Shown: piece after piece, positions 56,967 to 64,000 of the stretch
Position numbering within the stretch: the first letter of the stretch is position 1
How the letters are laid out: each line of letters begins with the position of its first letter
Assembly: GCF_000261365.1 (NCBI RefSeq)
Contig: NZ_AJVC01000003.1
Coordinates: 1,178,001 to 1,242,000, forward strand
Origin: Herbaspirillum sp. GW103
GTDB taxonomy: Bacteria; Pseudomonadota; Gammaproteobacteria; Burkholderiales; Burkholderiaceae_D
Direction of reading: 5' to 3'
DNA length: 64,000 bases
The notes under the pieces: generated by a model
Told to the model about the DNA's origin: nothing
The model's input: only the letters and a program-made list of their open reading frames with translations
The model's database searches: none
Program-made: the position numbers and the translations under genes

Positions 56967-58129
56967 GCCTGCATTGGAGCAGCGCCCATTGCGGCGGGGC
57001 CTGGGTCATCACCGGTTACGAGGAAGTGGCCTGGGCATTGCGCGATCCGCGCTTCTCGGTGCGGCGCGCGGCACGCTGGATCAACAGTACCCGGGGCGAG
57101 AGCGCCGGGCAAAAGCAGGACCCGCAGCGGCAGCAGTTCAAGCGCCTGTTCTCGCGCTCCCTGCTGTTCCTCGACGCACGCGCTCATCGACGCCTGCGCG
57201 GCGTGCTCACTCCTTGGTTCAAGCCGGGCGACCTGCTGGCCCGGCGCGCCAGCATCACTGCACTGGCGCATCGACTGATCGACGACATCGTGGCCGATCC
57301 GCAGGCAGCGCGGGGATTCGATTTCATCGCGCGCTTCGCACGCCCCTTGCCCGCACTGGTGATTGCCCGACTGATGGGCTTGCCGGAGCGTGTGCCGACG
57401 CAATTCATCGATTGGGCGGCCGATCTGGCCGCCTTCATCGGCAGTCCCACGCCCGAGGCGAGCCAGACCGGGGCTGCGCAGCAGGCCATGCAGAATCTCT
57501 GTGAATTCTTCAGACAAACACTGGCACACCCCGCCGAGCTGCCGCCGGACTGTCTGCTGCGCGGGCTGCTGCTAGCCCATGCGGACGGGCAACTGAACCG
57601 CAACGAACTGCTGGCGCAATGCTGCACCCTGTTCATGGCCGGCTATGAAACCACCCGCAACCTGCTGGGCAATGGCTTGCTGGCCCTGCTGCAGCATCCG
57701 CAGCAATGGGCGGCGCTCCAGGCAAGTCAAGCAGATGCCGCTGCCCTGCGCCTGGCCGTGCGCGAGATGCTGCGCCATGACAGTCCGGTGCAATACACCG
57801 GCCGCCGCCTGCTGCAGGACCTCACCCTGGCGGGTCAGACGCTGCGGCGCGGGCAACTGGCCATCCTGCACATCGGCCAGGCCAACCACGATGCACGGCG
57901 CTTCCGCGACCCGCAGCGCTTCGATATCCGGCGCGATGAAGGCATGCACCTGTGCTTCGGTCAGGGACCGCACGTCTGTCTGGGTGCCGCCCTCACGCAA
58001 CTGGAAGCGGAGATTGCCTTCACTGCACTGATGCAGCGCCTGCCCACCCTGACCCTGGCTCAGGCTGCACCGGTCTGGCAAGACAAGGCCGCCTATCGGG
58101 CACTGGATCACTTGTCTGTTTGTTTCTGA
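56963..58129 (+). CDS. Cytochrome P450 in the biotin operon, BioI-like role
   Basis: Soluble P450 of 388 aa. I-helix oxygen-binding motif AGYETT near 226, EXXR-like segment near 265 ([15 protein letters not shown]) and haem-binding loop [10 protein letters not shown] with Cys near 339. It is translationally coupled to bioB and followed by bioF 10 bp downstream. In Bacillus, BioI cleaves acyl-ACP to give pimeloyl-ACP; the position suggests the same job here because no bioC or bioH is present. Sequence identity to BioI could not be measured, so the gene symbol is withheld. Confidence 0.85.
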   Translation: MSLHWSSAHCGGAWVITGYEEVAWALRDPRFSVRRAARWINSTRGESAGQKQDPQRQQFKRLFSRSLLFLDARAHRRLRGVLTPWFKPGDLLARRASITALAHRLIDDIVADPQAARGFDFIARFARPLPALVIARLMGLPERVPTQFIDWAADLAAFIGSPTPEASQTGAAQQAMQNLCEFFRQTLAHPAELPPDCLLRGLLLAHADGQLNRNELLAQCCTLFMAGYETTRNLLGNGLLALLQHPQQWAALQASQADAAALRLAVREMLRHDSPVQYTGRRLLQDLTLAGQTLRRGQLAILHIGQANHDARRFRDPQRFDIRRDEGMHLCFGQGPHVCLGAALTQLEAEIAFTALMQRLPTLTLAQAAPVWQDKAAYRALDHLSVCF

Positions 58130-58139
58130 AAGGTCCTCC

Positions 58140-59285
58140 ATGCAAGATTTCACCCCGGCGCTGGACGCCCTCGCCGACCAGGGCCTGCTGCGCACGCGGC
58201 GCGTGGTCGATGGTCCGCAAGGCGCGCTGTTGCAGGTCGATGGACGCGCTGAGCTGTCCTTCTGCAGCAATGATTACCTGGGCCTGGCCAATCATCCCGC
58301 GCTGCTGGCCGCCGCCACCCAGGCCCTGCAACGCTACGGCCTGGGTGCGGCGGCCTCGCCGCTGATCAGCGGCCACAGTCTTGCCCATGAGGTGCTGGAA
58401 AGCGAACTGGCCGACTTCGTCGGCATGCCCTCGGCACTGCTCTTCGCCAATGGCTACATGGCCAATCTCGGTGTCACCCCGGCGCTGGTCGGCCAGGGCG
58501 ATACGGTGATCGTGGACCGTCTGGCACACGCCTCGCTGATCGATGGGGCGCGCTTGTCCGGGGCCAGCCTGAAGGTGTTTCCCCACAACGACGTGGAGCG
58601 CCTGGAGCAGGTGCTGGCGCGCTGCACGGCGGGACGCAAGCTGGTGCTGACCGATGCCGTCTTCAGCATGGATGGCGACCTCGCACCGCTGGCCGAACTG
58701 GCGGCGGTCTGTGGCCGCCACGCGGCCTGGTTGCTGGTCGATGATGCCCACGGCCTGGGTGTGCTGGGACCGCAGGGGCGCGGCAGCCTGGCCCTGGCCG
58801 GCGTCCACGCGCCGCACGTATTGACCATGGGAACCCTGGGCAAGGCCGCCGGTGTGGCCGGCGCCTTCGTCGCAGGTGAAGCCGGGGTGCTTGCATGGAT
58901 TTTGCAGCGCGCCCGTACCTACATGTTCAGCACCGCCCATCCGCCCGCGCTGGCGGCGGCCACCTCGGCCAGCCTGCGCCTGATTGCACAGGATGAATGG
59001 CGCCGCCAGCGACTGCAGGAACTGGCCGCGCAACTGCGCAGCGGCCTGGCCGGTCTGCCCTGGACGCTGTTGCCCTCCGCTACGGCGATACAACCGCTGA
59101 TCATCGGAGACAACGCAGCGGCCCGCGCCATGTCGAGCGCACTGCGCGCGCAGGGGATCTGGGTCCCGGCGATCTGTCCCCCCACGGTACCCAAGGCAAC
59201 GGCACGTCTGCGCATCAGCCTGTCGGCCCTCCATACATCGGCCGACGTCGCACGTCTGGTAACGGCGCTGACCGCCCTGGCCTGA
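58140..59285 (+). CDS. bioF: 8-amino-7-oxononanoate synthase
   Basis: PLP enzyme condensing pimeloyl-ACP or -CoA with alanine (381 aa). Typical stretches: CSNDYLGLANHP near 41, DDAHGLGVLG near 202 and the PLP-binding Lys in TMGTLGKAAGVAG near 235. AAGGTCC lies just before ATG 58140. It sits directly after the P450 that may supply its acyl substrate, and 13 bp before bioA. Confidence 0.96.
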   Translation: MQDFTPALDALADQGLLRTRRVVDGPQGALLQVDGRAELSFCSNDYLGLANHPALLAAATQALQRYGLGAAASPLISGHSLAHEVLESELADFVGMPSALLFANGYMANLGVTPALVGQGDTVIVDRLAHASLIDGARLSGASLKVFPHNDVERLEQVLARCTAGRKLVLTDAVFSMDGDLAPLAELAAVCGRHAAWLLVDDAHGLGVLGPQGRGSLALAGVHAPHVLTMGTLGKAAGVAGAFVAGEAGVLAWILQRARTYMFSTAHPPALAAATSASLRLIAQDEWRRQRLQELAAQLRSGLAGLPWTLLPSATAIQPLIIGDNAAARAMSSALRAQGIWVPAICPPTVPKATARLRISLSALHTSADVARLVTALTALA

Positions 59286-59298
59286 GGAGAGACAACAC

Positions 59299-60645
59299 AT
59301 GCAGCACACCAGCCCCCTGGCCGCGCGCAGCCTGCGCAGCGTCTGGCATCCGTGTACCCAGATGCGCCGGCATGAAGAGGTCCCGCCCATTGCGCTGGCT
59401 CGTGGCCACGGGCCGTGGCTCTTCGACACGGACGGCCGGCGCTATCTGGATGCGATCAGTTCGTGGTGGGTCAATCTGTTCGGACATACCAACGCCTGCA
59501 TCAACGCTGCCCTGATCGACCAGTTGGGCCAGCTGGAACATGCCATGCTGGCGGGCTTTACGCATGAGCCCGTGGTGCAGCTGTCGGAACGGCTGGCCGC
59601 GCTGACCGGTCAGGCGCTGGGCCACTGTTTTTACGCCTCGGATGGTGCCTCGGCAGTGGAGATCGCCCTGAAGATGAGCGTGCATGCCTGGCGCAATGCC
59701 GGGCATGCCGACAAGAATGAATTCATCTGCCTGGCCGGCAGCTACCACGGCGAAACCGTGGGCGCGCTGGGCGTGACCGACCTCCCCTTGTTCCGTACCG
59801 CCTATGAGGCCTTGCTGCGCCCGGCCCATCTCGCCGCCTCACCCGATGCACGGCAGGCGGCGCCTGGCGAAAGTGCCGCCGATGTCAGCCGTCGTGCCCT
59901 GGCTGATGTGCAAAGGCTGCTGCAGGAACGCCGCGGACGCATCGCTGCCGTCATCGTCGAACCGCTGGTGCAATGCGCGGCAGGCATGGTCATGTATGAC
60001 CCGGACTACCTGCGCGGGCTGCGCGCCTTGTGCGATGCCCACGGCGCACACCTGATCGCCGACGAGATCGCGGTGGGCTGCGGCCGCACCGGCAGCTTCT
60101 TCGCCTGCGAGCAGGCCGGTGTGTGGCCGGACCTGCTGTGCCTGTCCAAGGGCATCAGCGGCGGCTACCTGCCACTGTCGCTGGTGATGGCCAGCGATGC
60201 GATCTATGCGGCCTTCTACGATCACGACGTGCGGCGCGGCTTCCTGCATTCGCACTCCTATACCGGCAATGCGCTGGCCTGTCGTGCGGCGCTGGCGACG
60301 CTGGACCTCTTTGCGCAGGAGCGGGTGCTGGAACGCAATGCCCGCTTCGCACCGGTGCTGGCGCGCGCGCTGCAACCGCTGGCGCAGGATGCACGGGTGC
60401 GGCATGTACGCCAGCGCGGCATGATCTGGGCCTGTGATGCCGTCATCGGGGAGGCCGACCTGGCTGCACGCTTCTCACGCTGTCTCGCTGAAGAAGCCGC
60501 GCAACGTGAACTGCTGGTGCGTCCGATCGGCACGACCCTCTATGTGATGCCGCCCTACATTCTGGACGAGGCGCAGGCGCAGTGGCTGGGCCAACGCCTG
60601 CATGCGGCGTTCGATGCCGCGATGAAGCAGCAGGCACGCCCATGA
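59299..60645 (+). CDS. bioA: Adenosylmethionine-8-amino-7-oxononanoate aminotransferase
   Basis: Class III aminotransferase forming 7,8-diaminononanoate (448 aa) with SAM as usual amino donor. The N-terminal WHPCTQM motif is specific to BioA. Further on are SSWWVN, the YASDGASAVEIALKM segment, DEIAVGCGRTG with the PLP-interacting Asp near 255, and LSKGISGGYLP with the Schiff-base Lys near 284. GGAGAG precedes ATG 59299. The stop overlaps bioD as ATGA. Confidence 0.97.
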   Translation: MQHTSPLAARSLRSVWHPCTQMRRHEEVPPIALARGHGPWLFDTDGRRYLDAISSWWVNLFGHTNACINAALIDQLGQLEHAMLAGFTHEPVVQLSERLAALTGQALGHCFYASDGASAVEIALKMSVHAWRNAGHADKNEFICLAGSYHGETVGALGVTDLPLFRTAYEALLRPAHLAASPDARQAAPGESAADVSRRALADVQRLLQERRGRIAAVIVEPLVQCAAGMVMYDPDYLRGLRALCDAHGAHLIADEIAVGCGRTGSFFACEQAGVWPDLLCLSKGISGGYLPLSLVMASDAIYAAFYDHDVRRGFLHSHSYTGNALACRAALATLDLFAQERVLERNARFAPVLARALQPLAQDARVRHVRQRGMIWACDAVIGEADLAARFSRCLAEEAAQRELLVRPIGTTLYVMPPYILDEAQAQWLGQRLHAAFDAAMKQQARP

Positions 60646-61322
60646 CGGCCCGCAGCTATTTCGTTACCGGCACCGATACCGGCGTGGGCAAGACCCGGGT
60701 GGCGGCGGCGCTGATCCATCTGCAGGCGACACGGGGCTTGCGCGCAGCAGGCATGAAGCCGGTTGCCTCAGGGGCATTCCTGCAGGAAGGTCTCTGGTGC
60801 AATGAAGATGTGCAGGCCTTGCAGGCGGCGTCCAATGTGCTTTTGCCCGACTCACTGGTGAATCCCTACCTGCTGCGGCAGGCCACGGCACCGCACATCG
60901 CCGCCGCTGAAGAAGGCGTGCAGATCGGGCTGGAACACCTTGTACGGTGTCATGCGCAATTGCAGCGGGCCTGCGATGTGTTGATCGTGGAGGGTGCGGG
61001 CGGCTTCATGGTGCCACTCGATGCGGATTTCACCAGCGCTGACCTGGTGATCCGGCTGCGACTGCCGGTAGTGCTGGTGGTGGGTATCCGCCTGGGCTGC
61101 ATCAACCATGCCCTGCTCAGCGCACTGGCGATACGATCCTGTGGCCTGTACCTGGCTGGCTGGGTCGCCAACCACATCGATGCGAGCGAAGATCGGGCCG
61201 AGGCCATGGTAGACAGTCTGGTGCAGCGCCTGCAGGCACCGCTGCTGGGGCGATTGCCGTGGTCACCGGCAATGACGGCAGCGCAAGCAGCCGCCTGTCT
61301 TACTTGGCCAGATCCAGCCTGA
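60642..61322 (+). CDS. bioD: Dethiobiotin synthetase
   Basis: ATP-dependent carboxylase closing the ureido ring of dethiobiotin (226 aa). P-loop GTDTGVGKT at 9-17, substrate Lys in MKPVASG near 40 and the EGAGG motif near 116. ATG at 60642 overlaps the bioA stop, so the frame from 60582 is not used. It is the last gene of the operon; no terminator hairpin is visible after it. Confidence 0.96.
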   Translation: MTARSYFVTGTDTGVGKTRVAAALIHLQATRGLRAAGMKPVASGAFLQEGLWCNEDVQALQAASNVLLPDSLVNPYLLRQATAPHIAAAEEGVQIGLEHLVRCHAQLQRACDVLIVEGAGGFMVPLDADFTSADLVIRLRLPVVLVVGIRLGCINHALLSALAIRSCGLYLAGWVANHIDASEDRAEAMVDSLVQRLQAPLLGRLPWSPAMTAAQAAACLTWPDPA

Positions 61323-61521
61323 GCCCATTGGAGGCGCCGCTGCGCACCGCCGTGACATGCTTGTCGTAGATGGTGCGGTAGCTCGTCAGGCCCAGTTCGG
61401 CCATGGCGTTGGACAGTTCCACCAGTTCGCTGACGGCTTCCTTGGAATAGATGGCGTCGACCTCGTTGGCATCGAGCCAGTGCCCAACTGCATGGGATGA
61501 CTCCCCTTCGTGTGAGGGCAC
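61300..61521 (-). CDS. Possible small hypothetical protein, 73 aa
   Basis: Frame from a GTG at 61521 encoding a protein-like sequence (HWLDANEVDAIYSKEAVSEL, then MAELGLTSYRTIYDKHVTAV) with balanced charged and hydrophobic residues. It overlaps the bioD 3' end by 23 bp on the opposite strand and lies 28 bp downstream of the LOV kinase stop. There is no clear ribosome site. It could be a real small gene co-transcribed with the kinase or a remnant; no family recognised. Confidence 0.4.
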   Translation of the reverse strand: MPSHEGESSHAVGHWLDANEVDAIYSKEAVSELVELSNAMAELGLTSYRTIYDKHVTAVRSGASNGLRLDLAK

Positions 61522-61549
61522 GTGTACGGACGACTTGTTATTCTTTTTT

Positions 61550-63190
61550 TCAGCTCACGCCAGTGGCGCCATCCAAGACTATGCGGATCTTGCGGGCCAG
61601 CTCATCATGGCGGTATGGCTTGTCGATGACGGGAAACTCGCCGTCGGCCCCATGCCGCTCTATCGATTCACTGGCGTAACCGGTAGTTAATAATATTTTG
61701 ATGGAAGGTACCATGCGCCGGGCTTCTCGCGCCAGCACCACGCCATTCATGCTGCCCGGCATGATGAGATCGGTGAACAGCAGATCCACCTTGGGCTCGG
61801 CGCGCAACACCTGCAGCGCTTCCGTAGGGGAATTGACCATCGTCACGCGGTAACCCAGGCTCTCCAGCATGGCCTGAGCCAGTTCGGCGACTTCGATTCT
61901 GTCGTCCACCACCAGGACGTGCTCGTGCCCTCCCTGGGTGTGCGTACGATTGTCATACTCAAATGCCCCGCCGACCTGGTCCTGCGTGGCCGGGAAGTAG
62001 ATCGATACCGTCGTGCCGCTCTGCACGCTCGATGAAATCCGCACCGAGCCGCCGGATTGCTTGACGAATCCATACACCATCGACAGGCCCAGGCCAGTGC
62101 CCTTGCCTTCCTCCTTGGTGGTGAAGAAGGGGTCCATCACCCGCGGCAGGATGTCGGCCGGGATGCCGGGACCGTTGTCGGTGACCGCGATACAGACATA
62201 GAGACCGGGTTTGACGCCGAGCTGGATCGCACGATCTTCGGAAGTGAGGTCTTCATTGCTTGTATGGATGCGTACCGTTCCCTTGCCGGACATCGCATCA
62301 CGCGCATTGATGAGCACGTTGAGCAGGGCCACTTCCATCTGGGTGGGGTCGAGGCGGCAATTCCAGAGACCCGGGGTCAGCTGGGTCCGTACCACGATGT
62401 CGCCGCCCAGGGTTCGCTGCACCAGGTCGGTAAAACCTTCCGTGAGCGAATTGAGGTTGATGGTGCGGCCCTCCAACCTCTGCTTGCGGGCGAAGGCCAG
62501 CAGTTGCTGGGTCAGCATGGCGGCCTTGCCGGAGGCCTTGCGGATGCTGTCGGCGCTGCGCGAGACCCGGCTCAGGTCAGGTGTATCGCTGCGCAGGGCC
62601 AGGTTGATGATGTCCAGGTAACCGCTGATGACCTGCAGCAGGTTGTTGAAGTCGTGCGCAATGCCGCCGGTCAGCTGGCCCAGCGCCTCCATCTTGCGCG
62701 CCTGGCCCAGCGCCTGTTCGGCATCGCGGCGGCGGCTGATGTCCAGTTGGGAGCTGAAGAAATACTTCAGCTCGCCGCGCTGGTCATAGACCGGTGAAAT
62801 GAACAGGGCATTCCAGAACGTCGAGCCGTTCTTGCGGTAGTTCAACAGTTCGGTGGCCATCTCGCGTCGCTCGGCCACCGCCTGGCGGACCTGGGCCACC
62901 ACCGAACGGTCGGTCTCCGGCCCTTGCAGGAAGCGGCAGTTCTTGCCCACCACTTCGGCACGGCTGTAGCCGGTCATGTTCATGAAGGCATTGTTGACGA
63001 AGATGATGGGGTTGTCCGGCTTGTTGGGGTCGGACACGATCATCGGCATGCGCGTCATTTCGACGGCGGCAAAGAAGATATCGTTGGCGTCATCGCCTAC
63101 CGCGACCTTGGCATGGTCGTTGCGTATTCCAGCATCATTGAAGTCGTCGGCAGGCCAATGCACCGTGGGGTGCCTGGCGATGTTGGGCAT
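61550..63190 (-). CDS. LOV-domain hybrid histidine kinase (blue-light receptor)
   Basis: Soluble photoreceptor kinase of 546 aa. The LOV domain (about 36-155) has the FMN-adduct Cys C85 in [29 protein letters not shown] and [18 protein letters not shown], all matching flavin-binding LOV domains. The kinase domain (about 165-400) has phosphoacceptor H179 in [10 protein letters not shown] box [17 protein letters not shown] and [13 protein letters not shown]-terminal receiver (about 425-546) has phosphoacceptor D474 in [12 protein letters not shown] lies 9 nt before ATG 63190. No membrane segments. Similar light-regulated LOV-HK hybrids are known in Pseudomonas and Xanthomonas; output partners are not apparent here. 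Confidence 0.92.
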   Translation of the reverse strand: MPNIARHPTVHWPADDFNDAGIRNDHAKVAVGDDANDIFFAAVEMTRMPMIVSDPNKPDNPIIFVNNAFMNMTGYSRAEVVGKNCRFLQGPETDRSVVAQVRQAVAERREMATELLNYRKNGSTFWNALFISPVYDQRGELKYFFSSQLDISRRRDAEQALGQARKMEALGQLTGGIAHDFNNLLQVISGYLDIINLALRSDTPDLSRVSRSADSIRKASGKAAMLTQQLLAFARKQRLEGRTINLNSLTEGFTDLVQRTLGGDIVVRTQLTPGLWNCRLDPTQMEVALLNVLINARDAMSGKGTVRIHTSNEDLTSEDRAIQLGVKPGLYVCIAVTDNGPGIPADILPRVMDPFFTTKEEGKGTGLGLSMVYGFVKQSGGSVRISSSVQSGTTVSIYFPATQDQVGGAFEYDNRTHTQGGHEHVLVVDDRIEVAELAQAMLESLGYRVTMVNSPTEALQVLRAEPKVDLLFTDLIMPGSMNGVVLAREARRMVPSIKILLTTGYASESIERHGADGEFPVIDKPYRHDELARKIRIVLDGATGVS

Positions 63191-63398
63191 TGTATTTTTC
63201 TCCGTTGGGCTGGGCTCGATTGCAGTGAGGAAACAGGAAACGAGCAGCGTTCAGGAGTTTGGACACGGGCCACCTCAACGGTTCCCCGCGATTTGCAACA
63301 AGGATGGGCATGCGTTGTTACATCTTGCAGGCCCTCCCCTACGGGCCTTGCCACAGGCCACTTTGGCACGGATGAGCTTGACGCCATCGGGCGTTTTC

Positions 63399-64000
63399 CT
63401 ACACCAACAAGCGGCCTTGATCCAGCACGCAGCTGCGGTCGCTGACCATGTTTGCGAAGTGCGTATTCTGTTCGCACAACAGGATGGAGAGGCCGCGCTG
63501 CTTCAGGTCGAGGATCATCCTGGCCATCTGCTCGACGATGACCGGGGCCACCCCTTCGGACGGTTCGTCCAGCAACAGCAGTTGGGGATTGCCCATCAGC
63601 GTGCGCGCGATGGTCAGCATCTGTTGCTCACCGCCGCTCATGCGCCCACCGGGGCGATGCGGCATGGCGGCCAGGTTGGGAAACAGTGCCAGCAGCGCCT
63701 GCACGGTCCAGCTCGGCACGCCCTGGCGCGGGGGCTGGCGGCCGGTCTCCAGGTTCTGCAGGACGCTCAGTTCGGTGAAGATGCGCCTGTCCTCGGGTAC
63801 GAAACCCAGCCCCAGGCGTGCGCGCTGATAGGGGGCCAGACGCGTGATGTCATGTCCGTCCAGCATGACCCGGCCCTGCGTGCCTTGCAGCAGTCCCATC
63901 AACGCCTTCAGCGTGGTGGATTTGCCTGCGCCATTGGGACCGGTGAGCGCCAGCACCTCGCCCCGCCCCACCTCCAGGGAAAGATCGAAGAGGATGTGCG
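63399..64000 (-). CDS. livF: Branched-chain amino acid ABC transporter ATPase (LivF), 5' end outside window
   Basis: C-terminal 200 residues of an ABC ATPase. Walker A is GPNGAGKST, the Q-loop region is GLGFVPEDRRIFTELSVL, the signature is MSGGEQQML and Walker B is LLLLDEPSEG, with the final His in CEQNTHFA. The GFVPEDRRIF and SEGVAPVI features are characteristic of LivF rather than LivG. The frame is open to the right edge (ILFDLSLEVGRGE), so a GTG at 63971 is not the start. The rest of a liv operon is expected to the right. Confidence 0.9.
   Translation of the reverse strand, partial: HILFDLSLEVGRGEVLALTGPNGAGKSTTLKALMGLLQGTQGRVMLDGHDITRLAPYQRARLGLGFVPEDRRIFTELSVLQNLETGRQPPRQGVPSWTVQALLALFPNLAAMPHRPGGRMSGGEQQMLTIARTLMGNPQLLLLDEPSEGVAPVIVEQMARMILDLKQRGLSILLCEQNTHFANMVSDRSCVLDQGRLLV

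Noticed and set aside
63328..63353. Hairpin AGGCCC...GGGCCT between livF and the LOV kinase gene as terminator
   Set aside because: No run of T follows on the minus strand, so intrinsic termination is not supported.
1..64000. tRNA, rRNA, CRISPR arrays, insertion sequences or prophage genes
   Set aside because: I saw no tRNA-like cloverleafs, regular short repeats with spacers, transposase or integrase motifs. The only large repeats are the NRPS segments.

Overview
The window looks like a chromosomal segment of a GC-rich betaproteobacterium, most likely an Oxalobacteraceae close to Herbaspirillum. The basis is gene content: a lipopeptide-siderophore NRPS locus whose domain order and predicted residues resemble serobactin/cupriachelin-type systems, a biotin operon carrying a P450, a QseBC/PmrAB-like two-component locus and a LOV histidine kinase. 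This taxonomic call is inference; no rRNA or other marker gene is present.

Region 1 (1-29.5 kb) is an iron-siderophore cluster. An ECF sigma factor, an MbtH protein, a type II thioesterase, an Sfp-type phosphopantetheinyl transferase, an aspartate beta-hydroxylase and a series of NRPS genes all lie on the minus strand. They end opposite a convergent PepSY membrane protein that enters from the left edge. Adenylation codes read by eye give fatty acid - Asp - Ser - Asp - Ser - N-hydroxyornithine. Upstream of mbtH is a TAAAT-N16-CGTC promoter of the PvdS/OrbS type overlapped by a Fur-like box; a second Fur-like box lies upstream of the sigma gene. The assembly line is broken at 16,058-17,018: a 961-bp block copied from 9,064-10,063, inverted and carrying a 39-bp deletion, replaces the end of one NRPS module and the start of a condensation/hydroxylase unit.

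Region 2 (29.9-38.3 kb) holds a periplasmic-sensor GGDEF-EAL protein, then a minus-strand group: PAP2 phosphatase, two COG4705-like membrane proteins, an OmpR-type regulator, its histidine kinase and a cytochrome b561. A small acidic ORF lies divergently. Three CTTAG-N6-CTTAG-type tandem repeats occur only around this group and are candidate binding sites for the regulator.

Region 3 (38-51.9 kb) is mixed housekeeping and accessory: a haloacid-dehalogenase-like protein, a Tat-exported solute-binding protein, a second cytochrome b561, a five-haem cytochrome c that fuses AdhB-like and TsdA-like parts, a chemotaxis receptor, a Bcr/CflA-type exporter, DNA polymerase II and several small proteins.

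Region 4 (51.9-64 kb) holds a MocR regulator with a three-half-site operator, a short-chain dehydrogenase with a divergent AraC regulator, and a complete bioB-P450-bioF-bioA-bioD operon divergent from a BioR-like GntR repressor with a perfect TTATAGATAA box. It ends with a LOV-domain hybrid histidine kinase and the truncated start of a branched-chain amino acid ABC ATPase (LivF).
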